Assembly: GCA_964019165.1 (NCBI GenBank)
Contig: OZ025284.1
Coordinates: forward strand, 657,185-721,184
DNA: 64,000 nt
Direction: 5' to 3'
From: Mastigias papua
Lineage: Eukaryota; Cnidaria; Scyphozoa; Rhizostomeae; Mastigiidae
Shown here: positions 34,950-45,640 of the stretch, piece after piece
Layout of the letters: every line of letters starts with the position of its first letter
How positions within the stretch are numbered: the first letter of the stretch is position 1
The notes under the pieces: generated by a model
What the model saw: only the letters and a program-made list of their open reading frames with translations
Told to the model about the DNA's origin: nothing
The model's database searches: none
Made by a program: the position numbers and the translations under genes

Positions 34950-37311
34950 CTATAGCCTTGGTATTTTGCCCAAACATGAGCGAAAAATGACCGAAATTGA
35001 AATTGATTGAGTTTGATTGCAGAATGAAAAGTGATGAAAATGAGCCAATTTTGGCCAAAAAGTAAGGCTATAGCCTTGGTACTTTGCCCACAAATGAGCG
35101 AAAAATGACCGAAATTGAAATTGATTGATTTTGATTGCAGATTGAAAAGTGATGAAAATGAGCCAATTTTGGCCAAAAAGTAAGGCTATAGCCTTGGTAT
35201 TTTGCCCAAAAATCAGCGAAAAATGACCGAAATTGAAATTGATTGATTTTGATTGCAGATTGAAAAGTGATGAAAATGAGCCAATTTTGGCCAAAAAGTA
35301 AGGCTATAGCCTTGGTATTTTGCCCAAAAATGAGCGAAATATGACCGAAATTGAAATTGATTGATTTTGATTGCAGATTGAAAAGTGATGAAAATGAGCC
35401 AATTTTGGCCAAAAAGTAAGGCTATAGCCTTGGTAGTTTACATAAAAAACGAGCGAAAAATGACCGAAATTGAAATTGATTGAGTTTGATTGCAGAATGA
35501 AAAGTGATGAAAATGAGCCAATTTTGGCCAAAAAGTAAGGCTATAGCCTTGGTATTTTGCCCACAAATGAGCGAAAAATGACCGAAATTGAAATTGATTG
35601 ATTTTGATTGCAGATTGAAAAGTGATGAAAATGAGACAATTTTGGCCAAAAAGTAAGGCTATAGCCTTGGTATTTTGCCCAAAAATGAGCGAAACATGAC
35701 CGAAATTGAAATTGATTGATTTTGATTGCAGATTGAAAAGTGATGAAAATGAGCCAAGTTTGGCCAAAAAGTAAGGCTATAGCCGTGGAATTTTGCCCAC
35801 AAATGAGCGAAAAATGACCGAAATTGAAATTGATTGAGTTTGATTGCAGAATGAAAAGTGATGAAAATGAGCCAATTTTGGCCAAAAAGTAAGCCTATAG
35901 CCTTGGTATTTTGCCCAAAAATCAGCGAAAATTGACCGAAATTGAAATTGATTGATTTTGATTGCAGATTGAAAAGTGATGAAAATGAGCCAATTTTGGC
36001 CAAAAAGTAAGGCTATAGCCTTGGTATTTTGCCCAAAAATCAGCGACAAATGACCGAAATTGAAATTGATTGAGTTTGATTGCAGAATGAAAAGTGATGA
36101 AAATGAGCCAATTTTGGCCAAAAAGTAAGGCTATAGCCTTGGTATTTTGCCCAAAAATGAGCGAAAATTGACCGAAATTGAAATTGATTGAGTTTGATTG
36201 CAGAATGAAAAGTGATGAAAATGAGCCAATTTTGGCCAAAAAGTAAGGCTATAGCCTTGGTACTTTGCCCACAAATGAGCGAAAAATGACCGAAATTGAA
36301 ATTGATTGATTTTGATTGCAGATTGAAAAGTGATGAAAATGAGCCAATTTTGGCCAAAAAGTAAGGCTATAGCCTTGGTATTTTGCCCAAAAATCAGCGA
36401 AAAATGACCGAAATTGAAATTGATTGATTTTGATTGCAGATTGAAAAGTGATGAAAATGAGCCAATTTTGGCCAAAAAGTAAGGCTATAGCCTTGGTATT
36501 TTGCCCAAAAATGAGCGAAATATGACCGAAATTGAAATTGATTGATTTTGATTGCAGATTGACAAGTGATGAAAATGAGCCAATTTTGGCCAAAAAGTAA
36601 GGCTATAGCCTTGGTAGTTTACATAAAAAACGAGCGAAAAATGACCGAAATTGAAATTGATTGAGTTTGATTGCAGAATGAAAAGTGATGAAAATGAGCC
36701 AATTTTGGCCAAAAAGTAAGGCTATAGCCTTGGTATTTTGCCCACAAATGAGCGAAAAATGACCGAAATTGAAATTGATTGATTTTGATTGCAGATTGAA
36801 AAGTGATGAAAATGAGACAATTTTGGCAAAAAAGTAAGGCTATAGCCTTGGTATTTTGCCAAAAATGAGCGAAACATGACCGAAATTGAAATTGATTGAT
36901 TTTGATTGCAGATTGAAAAGTGATGAAAATGAGCCAAGTTTGGCCAAAAAGTAAGGCTATAGCCGTGGAATTTTGCCCACAAATGAGCGAAAAATGACCG
37001 AAATTGAAATTGATTGAGTTTGATTGCAGAATGAAAAGTGATGAAAATGAGCCAATTTTGGCCAAAAAGTAAGCCTATAGCCTTGGTATTTTGCCCAAAA
37101 ATGAGCGAAAATTGACCGAAATTGAAATTGATTGATTTTGATTGCAGATTGAAAAGTGATGAAAATGAGCCAATTTTGGCCAAAAAGTAAGGCTATAGCC
37201 TTGGTATTTTGCCCAAAAATCAGCGACAAATGACCGAAATTGAAATTGATTGAGTTTGATTGCAGAATGAAAAGTGATGAAAATGAGCCAATTTTGGCCA
37301 AACAGTAAGGC
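34950..37311. repeat. higher-order repeat: 10 units (about 1181 bp) x 2
   Basis: Two consecutive blocks share GAGTTTGATTGCAGAATG units, ATCAGCGAAAA, GAAATATGACC, AGCCGTGGAATTTTG and the odd GTAGTTTACATAAAAAACG unit in the same order. The spacing is 1181 and not 1180 because the ACATAAAAAACG variant carries an extra base. In the second copy, single-base losses near 36836-36860 shift the frame. Confidence 0.88.
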
Positions 37312-40104
37312 TATAGCCTTGGTATTTTGCCCAAAAATGAGCGAAAATTGACCGAAATTGAAATTGATTGATTTTGATTGCAGATTGAAAAGTGATGAAA
37401 ATGAGCCAATTTTGGCCAAAAAGTAAGGCTATAGCCTTGGTATTTTGCCCAAAAATCAGCGAAAAATGACCGAAATTGAAATTGATTGATTTTGATTGCA
37501 GATTGAAAAGTGATGAAAATGAGCCAATTTTGGCCAAAAAGTAAGGCTATAGCCTTGGTATGTTGCCCAAAAACGAGCGAAAAATGACCGAAATTGAAAT
37601 TGATTGATTTTGATTGCAGATTGAAAAGTGATGAAAATGAGCCAATTTTGGCCAAAAAGTAATGTTATAGCCTTGGTACTTTGCCCAAAAATGAGCGAAA
37701 AATGACCGAAATTGAAATTGATTGATTTTGATTGCAGATTGAAAAGTGATGAAAATGAGCCAATTTGGGCCAAAAAGTAAGGCTATAGCCTTGGTAGGTT
37801 GCCCAAAAATGAGCGAAAAATGCCCGAAATTGAAATTGATTGATTTTGATTGCAGATTGAAAAGTGATGAAAATGAGCCAATTTTGGCCAAAAAGTAAGG
37901 CTATAGCCTTGGTAGGTTGCCCAAAAATGAGCGAAAAATGACCGAAATTGAAATTGATTGATTTTGATTGCAGATTGAAAAGTGATGAAAATGAGCCAAT
38001 TTTGGCCAAACAGTATGGCTATAGCCTTGGTATTTTGCCCAAAAATGAGCGAAAAATGACCGAAATTGAAATTGATTGATTTTGATTGCAGATTGAAAAG
38101 TGATGAAAATGAGCCAATTTTGGCCAAAAAGTAAGGCTATAGCCTTGGTATTTTGCCCAAAAATGAGCGAAAAATGACCGAAATTGAAATTGATTGATTT
38201 TGATTGCAGATTGAAAAGTGATGAAAATGAGCCAATTTTGGCCAAAAAGTAAGGCTATAGCCTTGGTATTTTGCCCAAAAATGAGCGAAAAATGACCGAA
38301 ATTGAAATTGATTGATTTTGATTGCAGATTGAAAAGTGATGAAAATGAGCCAATTTTGGCCAAAAAGTAAGGCTATAGCCTTGGTATTTTGCCCAAAAAT
38401 GAGCGAAAAATGACCGAAATTGAAATTGATTGATTTTGATTGCAGATTGAAAAGTGATGAAAATGAGCCAATTTTGGCCAAAAAGTAAGGCTATAGCCTT
38501 GGTATTTTGCCCAAAAATGAGCGAAAAATGACCGAAATTGAAATTGATTGATTTTGATTGCAGATTGAAAAGTGATGAAAATGAGCCAATTTTGGCCAAA
38601 AAGTAAGGCTATAGCCTTGGTAGTTTGCCCAAAAATGAGCGAAAAATGACCGAAATTGAAATTGATTGATTTTGATTGCAGATTGAAAAGTGATGAAAAT
38701 GAGCCAATTTTGGCCAAAAAGTAAGGCTATAGCCTTGGTAGTTTGCCCAAAAATGAGCGAAAAATGACCGAAATTGAAATTGATTGATTTTGATTGCAGA
38801 TTGAAAAGTGATGAAAATGAGCCAATTTTGGCCAAAAAGTAAGGCTATAGCCTTGGTATTTTGCCCAAAAATGAGCGAAAAATGACCGAAATTGAAATTG
38901 ATTGATTTTGATTGCAGATTGAAAAGTGATGAAAATGAGCCAATTTTGGCCAAAAAGTAAGGCTATAGCCTTGGTATTTTGCCCAAAAATGAGCGAAAAA
39001 TGACCGAAATTGAAATTGATTGATTTTGATTGCAGATTGAAAAGTGATGAAAATGAGCCAATTTTGGCCAAAAAGTAAGGCTATAGCCTTGGTATTTTGC
39101 CCAAAAATGAGCGAAAAATGACGGAAATTGAAATTGATTGATTTTGATTGCAGATTGAAAAGTGATGAAAATGAGCCAATTTTGGCCAAAAAGTAAGGCT
39201 ATAGCCTTGGTATTTTGCCCAAAAATGAGCGAAAAATGACCGAAATTGAAATTGATTGATTTTGATTGCAGATTGAAAAGTGATGAAAATGAGCCAATTT
39301 TGGCCAAAAAGTAAGGCTATAGCCTTGGTATTTTGCCCAAAAATGAGCGAAAAATGACCGAAATTGAAATTGATTGATTTTGATTGCAGATTGAAAAGTG
39401 ATGAAAATGAGCCAATTTTGGCCAAAAAGTAAGGCTATAGCCTTGGTATTTTGGCCAAAAATGAGCGAAAAATGACCGAAATTGAAATTGATTGATTTTG
39501 ATTGCAGATTGAAAAGTGATGAAAATGAGCCAATTTTGGCCAAAAAGTAAGGCTATAGCCTTGGTATTTTGGCCAAAAATGAGCGAAAAATGACCGAAAT
39601 TGAAATTGATTGATTTTGATTGCAGATTGAAAAGTGATGAAAATGAGCCAATTTTGGCCAAAAAGTAAGGCTATAGCCTTGGTAGTTTGCCCAAAAATGA
39701 GCGATAAATGACCGAAATTGAAATTGATTGATTTTGATTGCAGATTGAAAAGTGATGAAAATGAGCCAATTTTGGCCAAAAAGTAAGGCTATAGCCTTGG
39801 TATTTTGCCCAAAAATGAGCGAAAAATGACCGAAATTGAAATTGATTGATTTTGATTGCAGATTGAAAAGTGATGAAAATGAGCCAATTTTGGCCAAAAA
39901 GTAAGGCTATAGCCTTGGTATTTTGCCCAAAAATGAGCGAAAAATGACCGAAATTGAAATTGATTGATTTTGATTGCAGATTGAAAAGTGATGAAAATGA
40001 GCCACTTTTGGCCCAAAAGTAAGGCTATAGCCTTGGTATTTTGCCCAAAAATGAGCGAAAAATGACCGAAATTGAAAGTAGTAGATTAACGCATACAGGC
40101 CGTT

Positions 40105-40233
40105 GCGTCACTTGGGACATTTAAATTCCTGTAAGAACAGCGCTTCACCCGTCCGTCGATCGAAATTAGATGATTCACAACCCACTCAATGAATTTGACA
40201 CTCATCGCGGCTATCCAGTACCGACTGCACATG
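40105..40233. other. left part of the 8-kb insertion before the LTR element
   Basis: Unique sequence with no recognised feature. Its first bases, up to CCGTTG, are shared with the internal 924-bp repeats. Confidence 0.5.
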
Positions 40234-40782
40234 TGTAAAATAACACGATTTTACAGGGAGCAAAATATAAAATGACGCAACACAAATAAACAGGTTTCTT
40301 TGTAACGATAAATGTTTCCACTCTAATACAACCTCTTATACAGCAACGAACTCAGTAACGGCAATAACAATATTCCAAAACAGCAACGCGACAACTCTAA
40401 ACATGAACGACGACTGTAACTCCAAGTCACGACAACTGTTAACGACGACTTCACATAACGACTGACTACACAGAACACTACATGTCTTATTTATATTAAC
40501 ACACATGACGTAACAAAATAATTATAACATATGACGGACTAAGGGGGGGGGGGCAATACAATGGCATGGTAACACAACACAACAAACGACAGTATACTAA
40601 GATTAGACAATACGTCACAGACAAGTAAAGCAACATGATGACAGTAATTGTGGGAGATGATGATGATGCAACACTTAGAATTATGATGACGGGGCAACAA
40701 AACACGGAACATATAGGAACAGAGAACCAACGTTACTTAACATGACGAAATCAAAGATAAAAATAAAACTAGTACTATAACA
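40234..40782 (-). repeat. 3' LTR of the gag-only element
   Basis: On the + strand it starts TGTAAAATAACACG and ends ACTATAACA. It contains an 11-G run (40543-40553) and the 337-bp stretch shared exactly with the other LTR. Confidence 0.88.
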
Positions 40783-40899
40783 TAACTCCCTCCTTCAAAA
40801 TCAAGCCTCCTGGCTTGAAAAATGAAAAGAGAGCAATGCAAAAAAAAAATGACAGGGTACAGAACATATTACAACATAAAAGGATGTGTGGTACACAAA

Positions 40900-41490
40900 T
40901 TACGTTATATCACGGAAGTCAATAATGTCCGGAGTAGTATTTGTGGCAAGATAAAATTCGGCAGTAAGGTGCTCAGCTAAGGGATTACGGACTCTTCTCT
41001 TCCATGGTGCACCAGGGGTCGATTTCAGCAACTCTGTTTCTACGTAATCTTCTGTGCCCTCCTCTGATAGAAACTCAGGAGTGCTTTGCAGTGCTTTAAT
41101 CCCAACAGCTTTTCTTGGCTTTTCCAGTTCATGTACAATCCCGTGGAGGTCTTCTAGTAAACTATCGACATCCCTTCCAAGGGACTGGACATCAACTGGG
41201 GCTCCGACGAAAGGATTTGCTGGAGGGGGCGAGTCCACAACAGAAACATGGGGACAGGAATACCTCCTGTCCCAACAGTATTTTGCTACGTGGCCGACCC
41301 TAAGACAGCAGTAGCATATGGGCCGGCCATCTTCACACCGATAAATGTTCGTCCGGTTAGCAAATGGAAACTGTATCCGTTCCTCCGCCAAAGTGATTCT
41401 TTCACGCATCGTGGAAATTACGGAGCTAACAATGTCAATTAATAGTTCTTTAAAATCCGATACAGACACCATGTTACCTCGAGAAGGCAT
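40900..41490 (-). CDS. Gag-like protein with one zinc knuckle (196 aa)
   Basis: The only open frame between the LTRs. It starts 27 bases inside the 5' LTR, next to the primer-binding-like site. A nucleic-acid-binding zinc knuckle CX2CX4HX4C is visible at residues 59-72 (Cys59, Cys62, His67, Cys72), followed by a Pro-rich stretch and a charged C-terminus. The region before the knuckle is short and holds no capsid domain I recognise, so this is probably an internally deleted Gag. It would package or bind RNA in a virus-like particle if expressed. No pol frame follows. Confidence 0.75.
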   Translation of the reverse strand: MPSRGNMVSVSDFKELLIDIVSSVISTMRERITLAEERIQFPFANRTNIYRCEDGRPICYCCLRVGHVAKYCWDRRYSCPHVSVVDSPPPANPFVGAPVDVQSLGRDVDSLLEDLHGIVHELEKPRKAVGIKALQSTPEFLSEEGTEDYVETELLKSTPGAPWKRRVRNPLAEHLTAEFYLATNTTPDIIDFRDIT

Positions 41491-41496
41491 GAGTTC

Positions 41497-41515
41497 GTCC
41501 CGCGTCGGGGCACCA
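41497..41515 (-). promoter_or_regulatory. primer-binding site of the LTR element
   Basis: On the - strand, TGGTGCCCCGACGCGGGAC begins one base after the 5' LTR. TGG would pair with the CCA end of a tRNA. I do not assign the tRNA species. Confidence 0.7.
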
Positions 41516-41516
41516 A

Positions 41517-42037
41517 TGTAAAATCACTCGATTTTACGGGATGCAAATATAAAAGGAATGAGTCACAAAAATACAAACAGTTCCTGTTAACGATAAAATG
41601 TCTCTACTTATCTAACGAAAACGCAATACTCTAACGACGAACGGCGACTTTGACTGTACCTCACGACAACACTGTTAACGACGAGAACAATTTCTAACGA
41701 CGACTTCACATAACGACTGACTACACAGAACACTACATGTCTTATTTATATTAACACACATGACGTAACAAAATAATTATAACATATGACGGACTAAGGG
41801 GGGGGGGGCAATACAATGGCATGGTAACACAACACAACAAACGACAGTATACTAAGATTAGACAATACGTCACAGACAAGTAAAGCAACATGATGACAGT
41901 AATTGTGGGAGATGATGATGATGCAACACTTAGAATTATGATGACGGGGCAACAAAACACGGAACATATAGGAACAGAGAACCAACGTTACTTAACATGA
42001 CGAAATCAAAGATAAAAATAAAACTAGTACTATAACA
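41517..42037 (-). repeat. 5' LTR of the gag-only element
   Basis: On the + strand it starts TGTAAAATCACTCG and ends ACTATAACA. The first 184 bases align only loosely with the other LTR; the remainder appears identical. Confidence 0.88.
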
Positions 42038-42660
42038 CATGTTCACTTCTCAAGATTTATCTTAATCACTCGCACTATTAGGCCCAACGTTCTGTACGGC
42101 CTAATTCGCAGACCTGCATTGCTCGCAAGATCCAACTTCGTAGCTGGTGCCACTGTTCCTGCCAACTCACCGAGAGTAAATACCCACATACCCAAGACCA
42201 GCTGCATGTTGTTAGCTCAGCCATGGTTAGTATTCCATCATTGACTGCAAAGTTTCCTGCATCGCGCTCAGTACACATCAAATTTTACGGGTGAGTAAAT
42301 CTACCTAAAATTTACCCCTTTACTTTTATCCAGATATGGCACGTCACGTTATCACTATTAGCACAAATGAACAACCCACTGTATGATGATATTTGCATAC
42401 ACCTAGCAGCGTTGTATACATCTATGACATGAGTTTTGAGGTCCAGTTAGCTATCAGAGGTAGCAGTCCACTATCCCATTGCATTCTACATAGTTATCGT
42501 TCGATTATTCCTACCTGACGCTCCTGTTGCTTGGCCGAGAAGAGTTTGTACTTACCAGCTACATTAGCCTGTTGATATCATTGTCCTGATATACTACCTT
42601 GCAGCTACCTTTTACTCGTTCTTTATATACCAGATATAGTCAATATCTAGATAGTATTTA
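42038..42660. other. unassigned sequence right of the LTR element
   Basis: No coding similarity, RNA gene or repeat seen. Confidence 0.5.
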
Positions 42661-42699
42661 TCCTCAACCATCATTTTCTAGGGCTTCACCCTTTAATAT

Positions 42700-44160
42700 G
42701 CAAGTACATGTATATGTTTGCCTGCTGCGCGATATCACTCAATTCGTTAGTTCGATGCTTCTTTAGTTTATTTGCTAGCATTGTTCTTAGCTACTAGTTT
42801 GTAGGACTTGTCCCCCTCACTATGCACGTAGAGATCTGCTTGCTGCGCGATTTACGTCATTCTTTAGGTCCATTCTTCTTTCGTTTATCAGCTCTTATTG
42901 TTTTCAGCAATCGCTTTCTAGGAATTTACCCCTCAATATGCACGTATAGATTTGCTTGCTGCGCGATATCACTTATTGGTCGGCTCTATGCTTATTTAGT
43001 TTATGAGCTAGTATTGGTTTCAGCAATCAGTGTCCTGGATTTACCCCTTCAATATATGCACAGAGAGATTTGCTGCGCGAGGTCGCTTAATTCGTTAGGA
43101 ATTTACCCCTGCACAGAGAGAGTTGCTTGCTGCCCGAGGTCGCTTAATTCGTTAGTGCTTATTTTTTTTCAGCTATCAGTTTCAAGGAATTTACCCCTCA
43201 GCATGCACATACAGATTTGCTTGCTGCGCGATGTCGCTTAATTCGTTTGTACTTATCTTTTCCAGCTATCGGTTTGAAGGATTTTACCCCTCTACTTGCA
43301 TACAGAGCCTGCCTGCTGCGCGATGTCGCGTACTTCCTTAGTTCGGTGTTTCTTTAGTTTAATAGCGAGTATTGTTTTTTAGCAATCAGTTTCTAAGGAT
43401 TTACCCCACAATATGCACATAAAGAAGTGCGTGCTGCACCATGTCGCTTAATTCGTTCGTTTTATACTTCTTTTGTTTCAGCAATCAGTTTCAAGAATTT
43501 ACCCCCACAATATGCACATAGAGATTTGCTTGCTGCGCGATGTCGCTTTATTCGTTAGGAATTTACCCCTGCACAGAGAGAGTTGCTTGCTGCCCGAGGT
43601 TGCTTAATTCGTTAGTGCTTATTTTTTTTCAGCTATCAGTTTCAAGGATTTTACCCCTCAGCATGCACATACAGATTTGCTTGCTGCGCGATGTCGCTTA
43701 ATTCGTTTGTACTTATCTTTTCCAGCTATCGGTTTGAAGGATTTTACCCCTCTACTTGCATACAGAGCCTGCCTGATGCGCGATGTCGCGTACTTCCTTA
43801 GTTCGGTGTTTCTTTAGTTTCTTAGCGAGTATTGTTTTTCAGCAATCAGTTTCAAGAATTTTACCCATCAACATGCACATATCGATTTGCTTGCTGCGCG
43901 ATGTCGCTTTATTCGTTAGTTCTATGCCTCTTTGGTTTATTCGCTAGTATTGTTTTTAGCAATCAGTTTCAAAGGATTTACCCCACAATATGCACATAGA
44001 GAATTGCGTGCTGCACCATGTCGCTTAATTCGTTCGTTTTATACTTCTTTTGTTTCAGCAATCAGTTTCAAGAATTTACCCCCACAATCTGCACATAGAG
44101 ATTTGCTTGCTGCGCGATGTCGCTTTATTTTAGTCCTATGCCTCTTTAGTTTATACTACC
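42700..44160. repeat. degenerate minisatellite, about 15 modules of 55-120 bp
   Basis: The core TTTGCTTGCTGCGCGATGTCGCTTAATTCG-like segment (here described, not consensus-derived) recurs with the parts ATTTACCCC, ATATGCACATA and CAGCAATCAGTTTC between cores. Cores lie near 42720, 42838, 42952, 43070, 43124, 43217, 43308, 43430, 43527, 43582, 43675, 43769, 43886, 44006 and 44104. A block of several modules is repeated with 460-base spacing (about 43094 and 43554). Open frames across it (e.g. 42822-43241) only reflect the repeat. Confidence 0.85.
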
Positions 44161-45640
44161 ACACAATTGTGGTCGCATTTTGCTTACATCGTGCCCCCCT
44201 CCCTTCCCAGAGGCTTCCCTATCATCCGCATTTACAGCCATTCCACACATTGTATTCGTTGTGCGTTTGTTGTTATCTCCTTTATTTCTAACTTTCCGCC
44301 CCCCCCCTTCCAGCGTGTTCCGTTATTCGCATGAGCTATCTTAACCTAGCCCTAGTTTCCTGGGTCCCAGCATTTCTCTAGAGACTGTCTCATGCACTCC
44401 CTATTTCCCGTCCCCACCGCTTGCGCACTAGCTGGGCTGCGTCGATATTGCGTTCACTCTTAGACCTTAGCTTAGCATTCTCAGTTTATACTTGTTCTTG
44501 TTGCTTTGTAATACAACTCGCCTTTACGCCTCTAAGGTATCCTTCGCAGGTCTCAGCTGGTAGTATTTTAGGTCATATAGTAGTCATTTACTTGGTTATC
44601 TTGCAGTTGTAATACTCTGTTTCAACTCACTTGTTCCTTGGGCTTTTGCACTAATCACTCACTATAACACGTAATCTTTTGTTTATCTCTTAATTGCATG
44701 AACGCAAACAAATGGAATTTCGCCTGGTGAGTCATTGGCCTGACTGGCTTCAATCACACATGCTTGTCATTCGATAGATCTGCATCACGTCAGCAAGTTC
44801 CGAATCCGTTGTGAATATTGTGGATCAGAAAACAGTTCCGGTCTAATGCCTGGCAAAACAGGATCCCAGATTGCATAACCAAGTTCTATGTGCTACTACC
44901 TGAAGTCGGGTATCCCGAACTGTTAAGTCCTCACGTCTGTTCCCACCATTATCACAGGAGCAATAAGAGTCAGCTAGACTGCCTCCCATCCCGATATAAT
45001 GTTCCTTAGTTACATCAGTGTTCATCAGGACTGCTTTACAAGGCAACATTCAATACCTGTCAGTTAATCTGGTTCACAATAACTTCGGACCTGAGTGACA
45101 GTACGTCGGTCACGTTGTTCTCGCAAATATCTTCCATTAAAGCTGCAAATTTCGCCTACCCACTCACGAAAGCTACTTCCAAATAGCCGTCATCACTAAA
45201 GATGTGCAGCTCGCTGCAGACGTTTGCCTTTACTCCAACCACTGCAATTCTACTCTGGACGATCAGAACGGGTTTAGTAGCAGACCTCAGCAACTATTGT
45301 GAGCCTATCATATTAAGACATCCACGGAACAACATCAGTGATCAGAGGATCTACATTACTAACTTTGCGGGGACAGGACGGTTGCACACATATATCTGGC
45401 AGACTTGAAACGCTTGGAGAAAGCTCTTGAAAGTAGTACGCAAGGTGGCAGAAGCAGACTTTACATTAAACATTCTTGTCCTTAGCAAGTGACGGTAGTT
45501 CTATATTTTTAGTTCTAGTCTTAATGCCTGTTGTATTATGGTAGTCCTATAATCGGTAGCAACCCCCCACCCTCCCGGATTACGCAGGCTTATACCTAGT
45601 CCGATCGCAGCTTGGGGCGTATCTTGGCGTATCTTGGCGG
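44161..45640. other. unassigned sequence in the insertion
   Basis: 1.5 kb without recognised coding sequence. An 11-base direct repeat (CGTATCTTGG) lies at about 45618-45638, just before the 924-bp repeats. Confidence 0.5.

Larger units (their letters stand above)
14527..40078. repeat. 118-bp satellite array, about 216 head-to-tail units
   Basis: Almost the whole 25.5 kb is one 118-bp unit repeated in a single orientation. Each unit contains two adjacent perfect palindromes, TTTTGGCCAAAA and AAGGCTATAGCCTT, and an ATTGA-rich part (GAAATTGAAATTGATTGATT). Units differ at a few favoured positions, such as CGAAAAATG, CGACAAATG or CGATAAATG, and TTTTGCCC, TTTTGGCC or TTTTCGCC. These variants define local subfamilies and higher-order repeats. 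The - strand reads open for about 345 bases per cycle because 118 leaves remainder 1 on division by 3. The variants change amino acids freely, so it is not coding. A 200-N gap lies at 33801-34000. Confidence 0.99.
40234..42037 (-). mobile_element. gag-only LTR retrotransposon, 1.8 kb, non-autonomous
   Basis: Two direct LTRs, 40234-40782 (549 bp) and 41517-42037 (521 bp), have TG...CA-type ends and are flanked by a 4-bp duplication CATG (40230-40233 and 42038-42041). Read on the - strand, the 5' LTR is followed after one base by a primer-binding-like site starting TGGTGCCCCGACG. A Gag-like frame comes next, then a purine-rich stretch GAAGGAGGGAG just before the 3' LTR. There is no protease, reverse transcriptase or integrase, so it must rely on another element. 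The last 337 bases of the two LTRs (40446-40782 and 41701-42037) look identical while the first about 200 differ strongly. Confidence 0.88.

Noticed and set aside
14449..40016. About 200 overlapping 114-codon open frames on the - strand of the satellite (MAKIGSFSS... type)
   Set aside because: They repeat every 118 bases in rotating frames because 118 leaves remainder 1 on division by 3 and the unit has few stops in this direction. Variants are mostly amino-acid changing and there is no domain, signal or codon bias. They are products of the repeat, not a protein family.
14527..40078. CRISPR array
   Set aside because: There are no unique spacers between repeats. The units are contiguous, 118 bases long, and lie in animal DNA.
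40234..42037. Infectious retrovirus remnant
   Set aside because: No pol or envelope frame is present. The structure is that of a deleted LTR retrotransposon.
42822..44291. Two + strand frames (139 and 119 codons) with repeated Cys-rich segments
   Set aside because: They are readings of the minisatellite; frames break between modules and no protein family fits.
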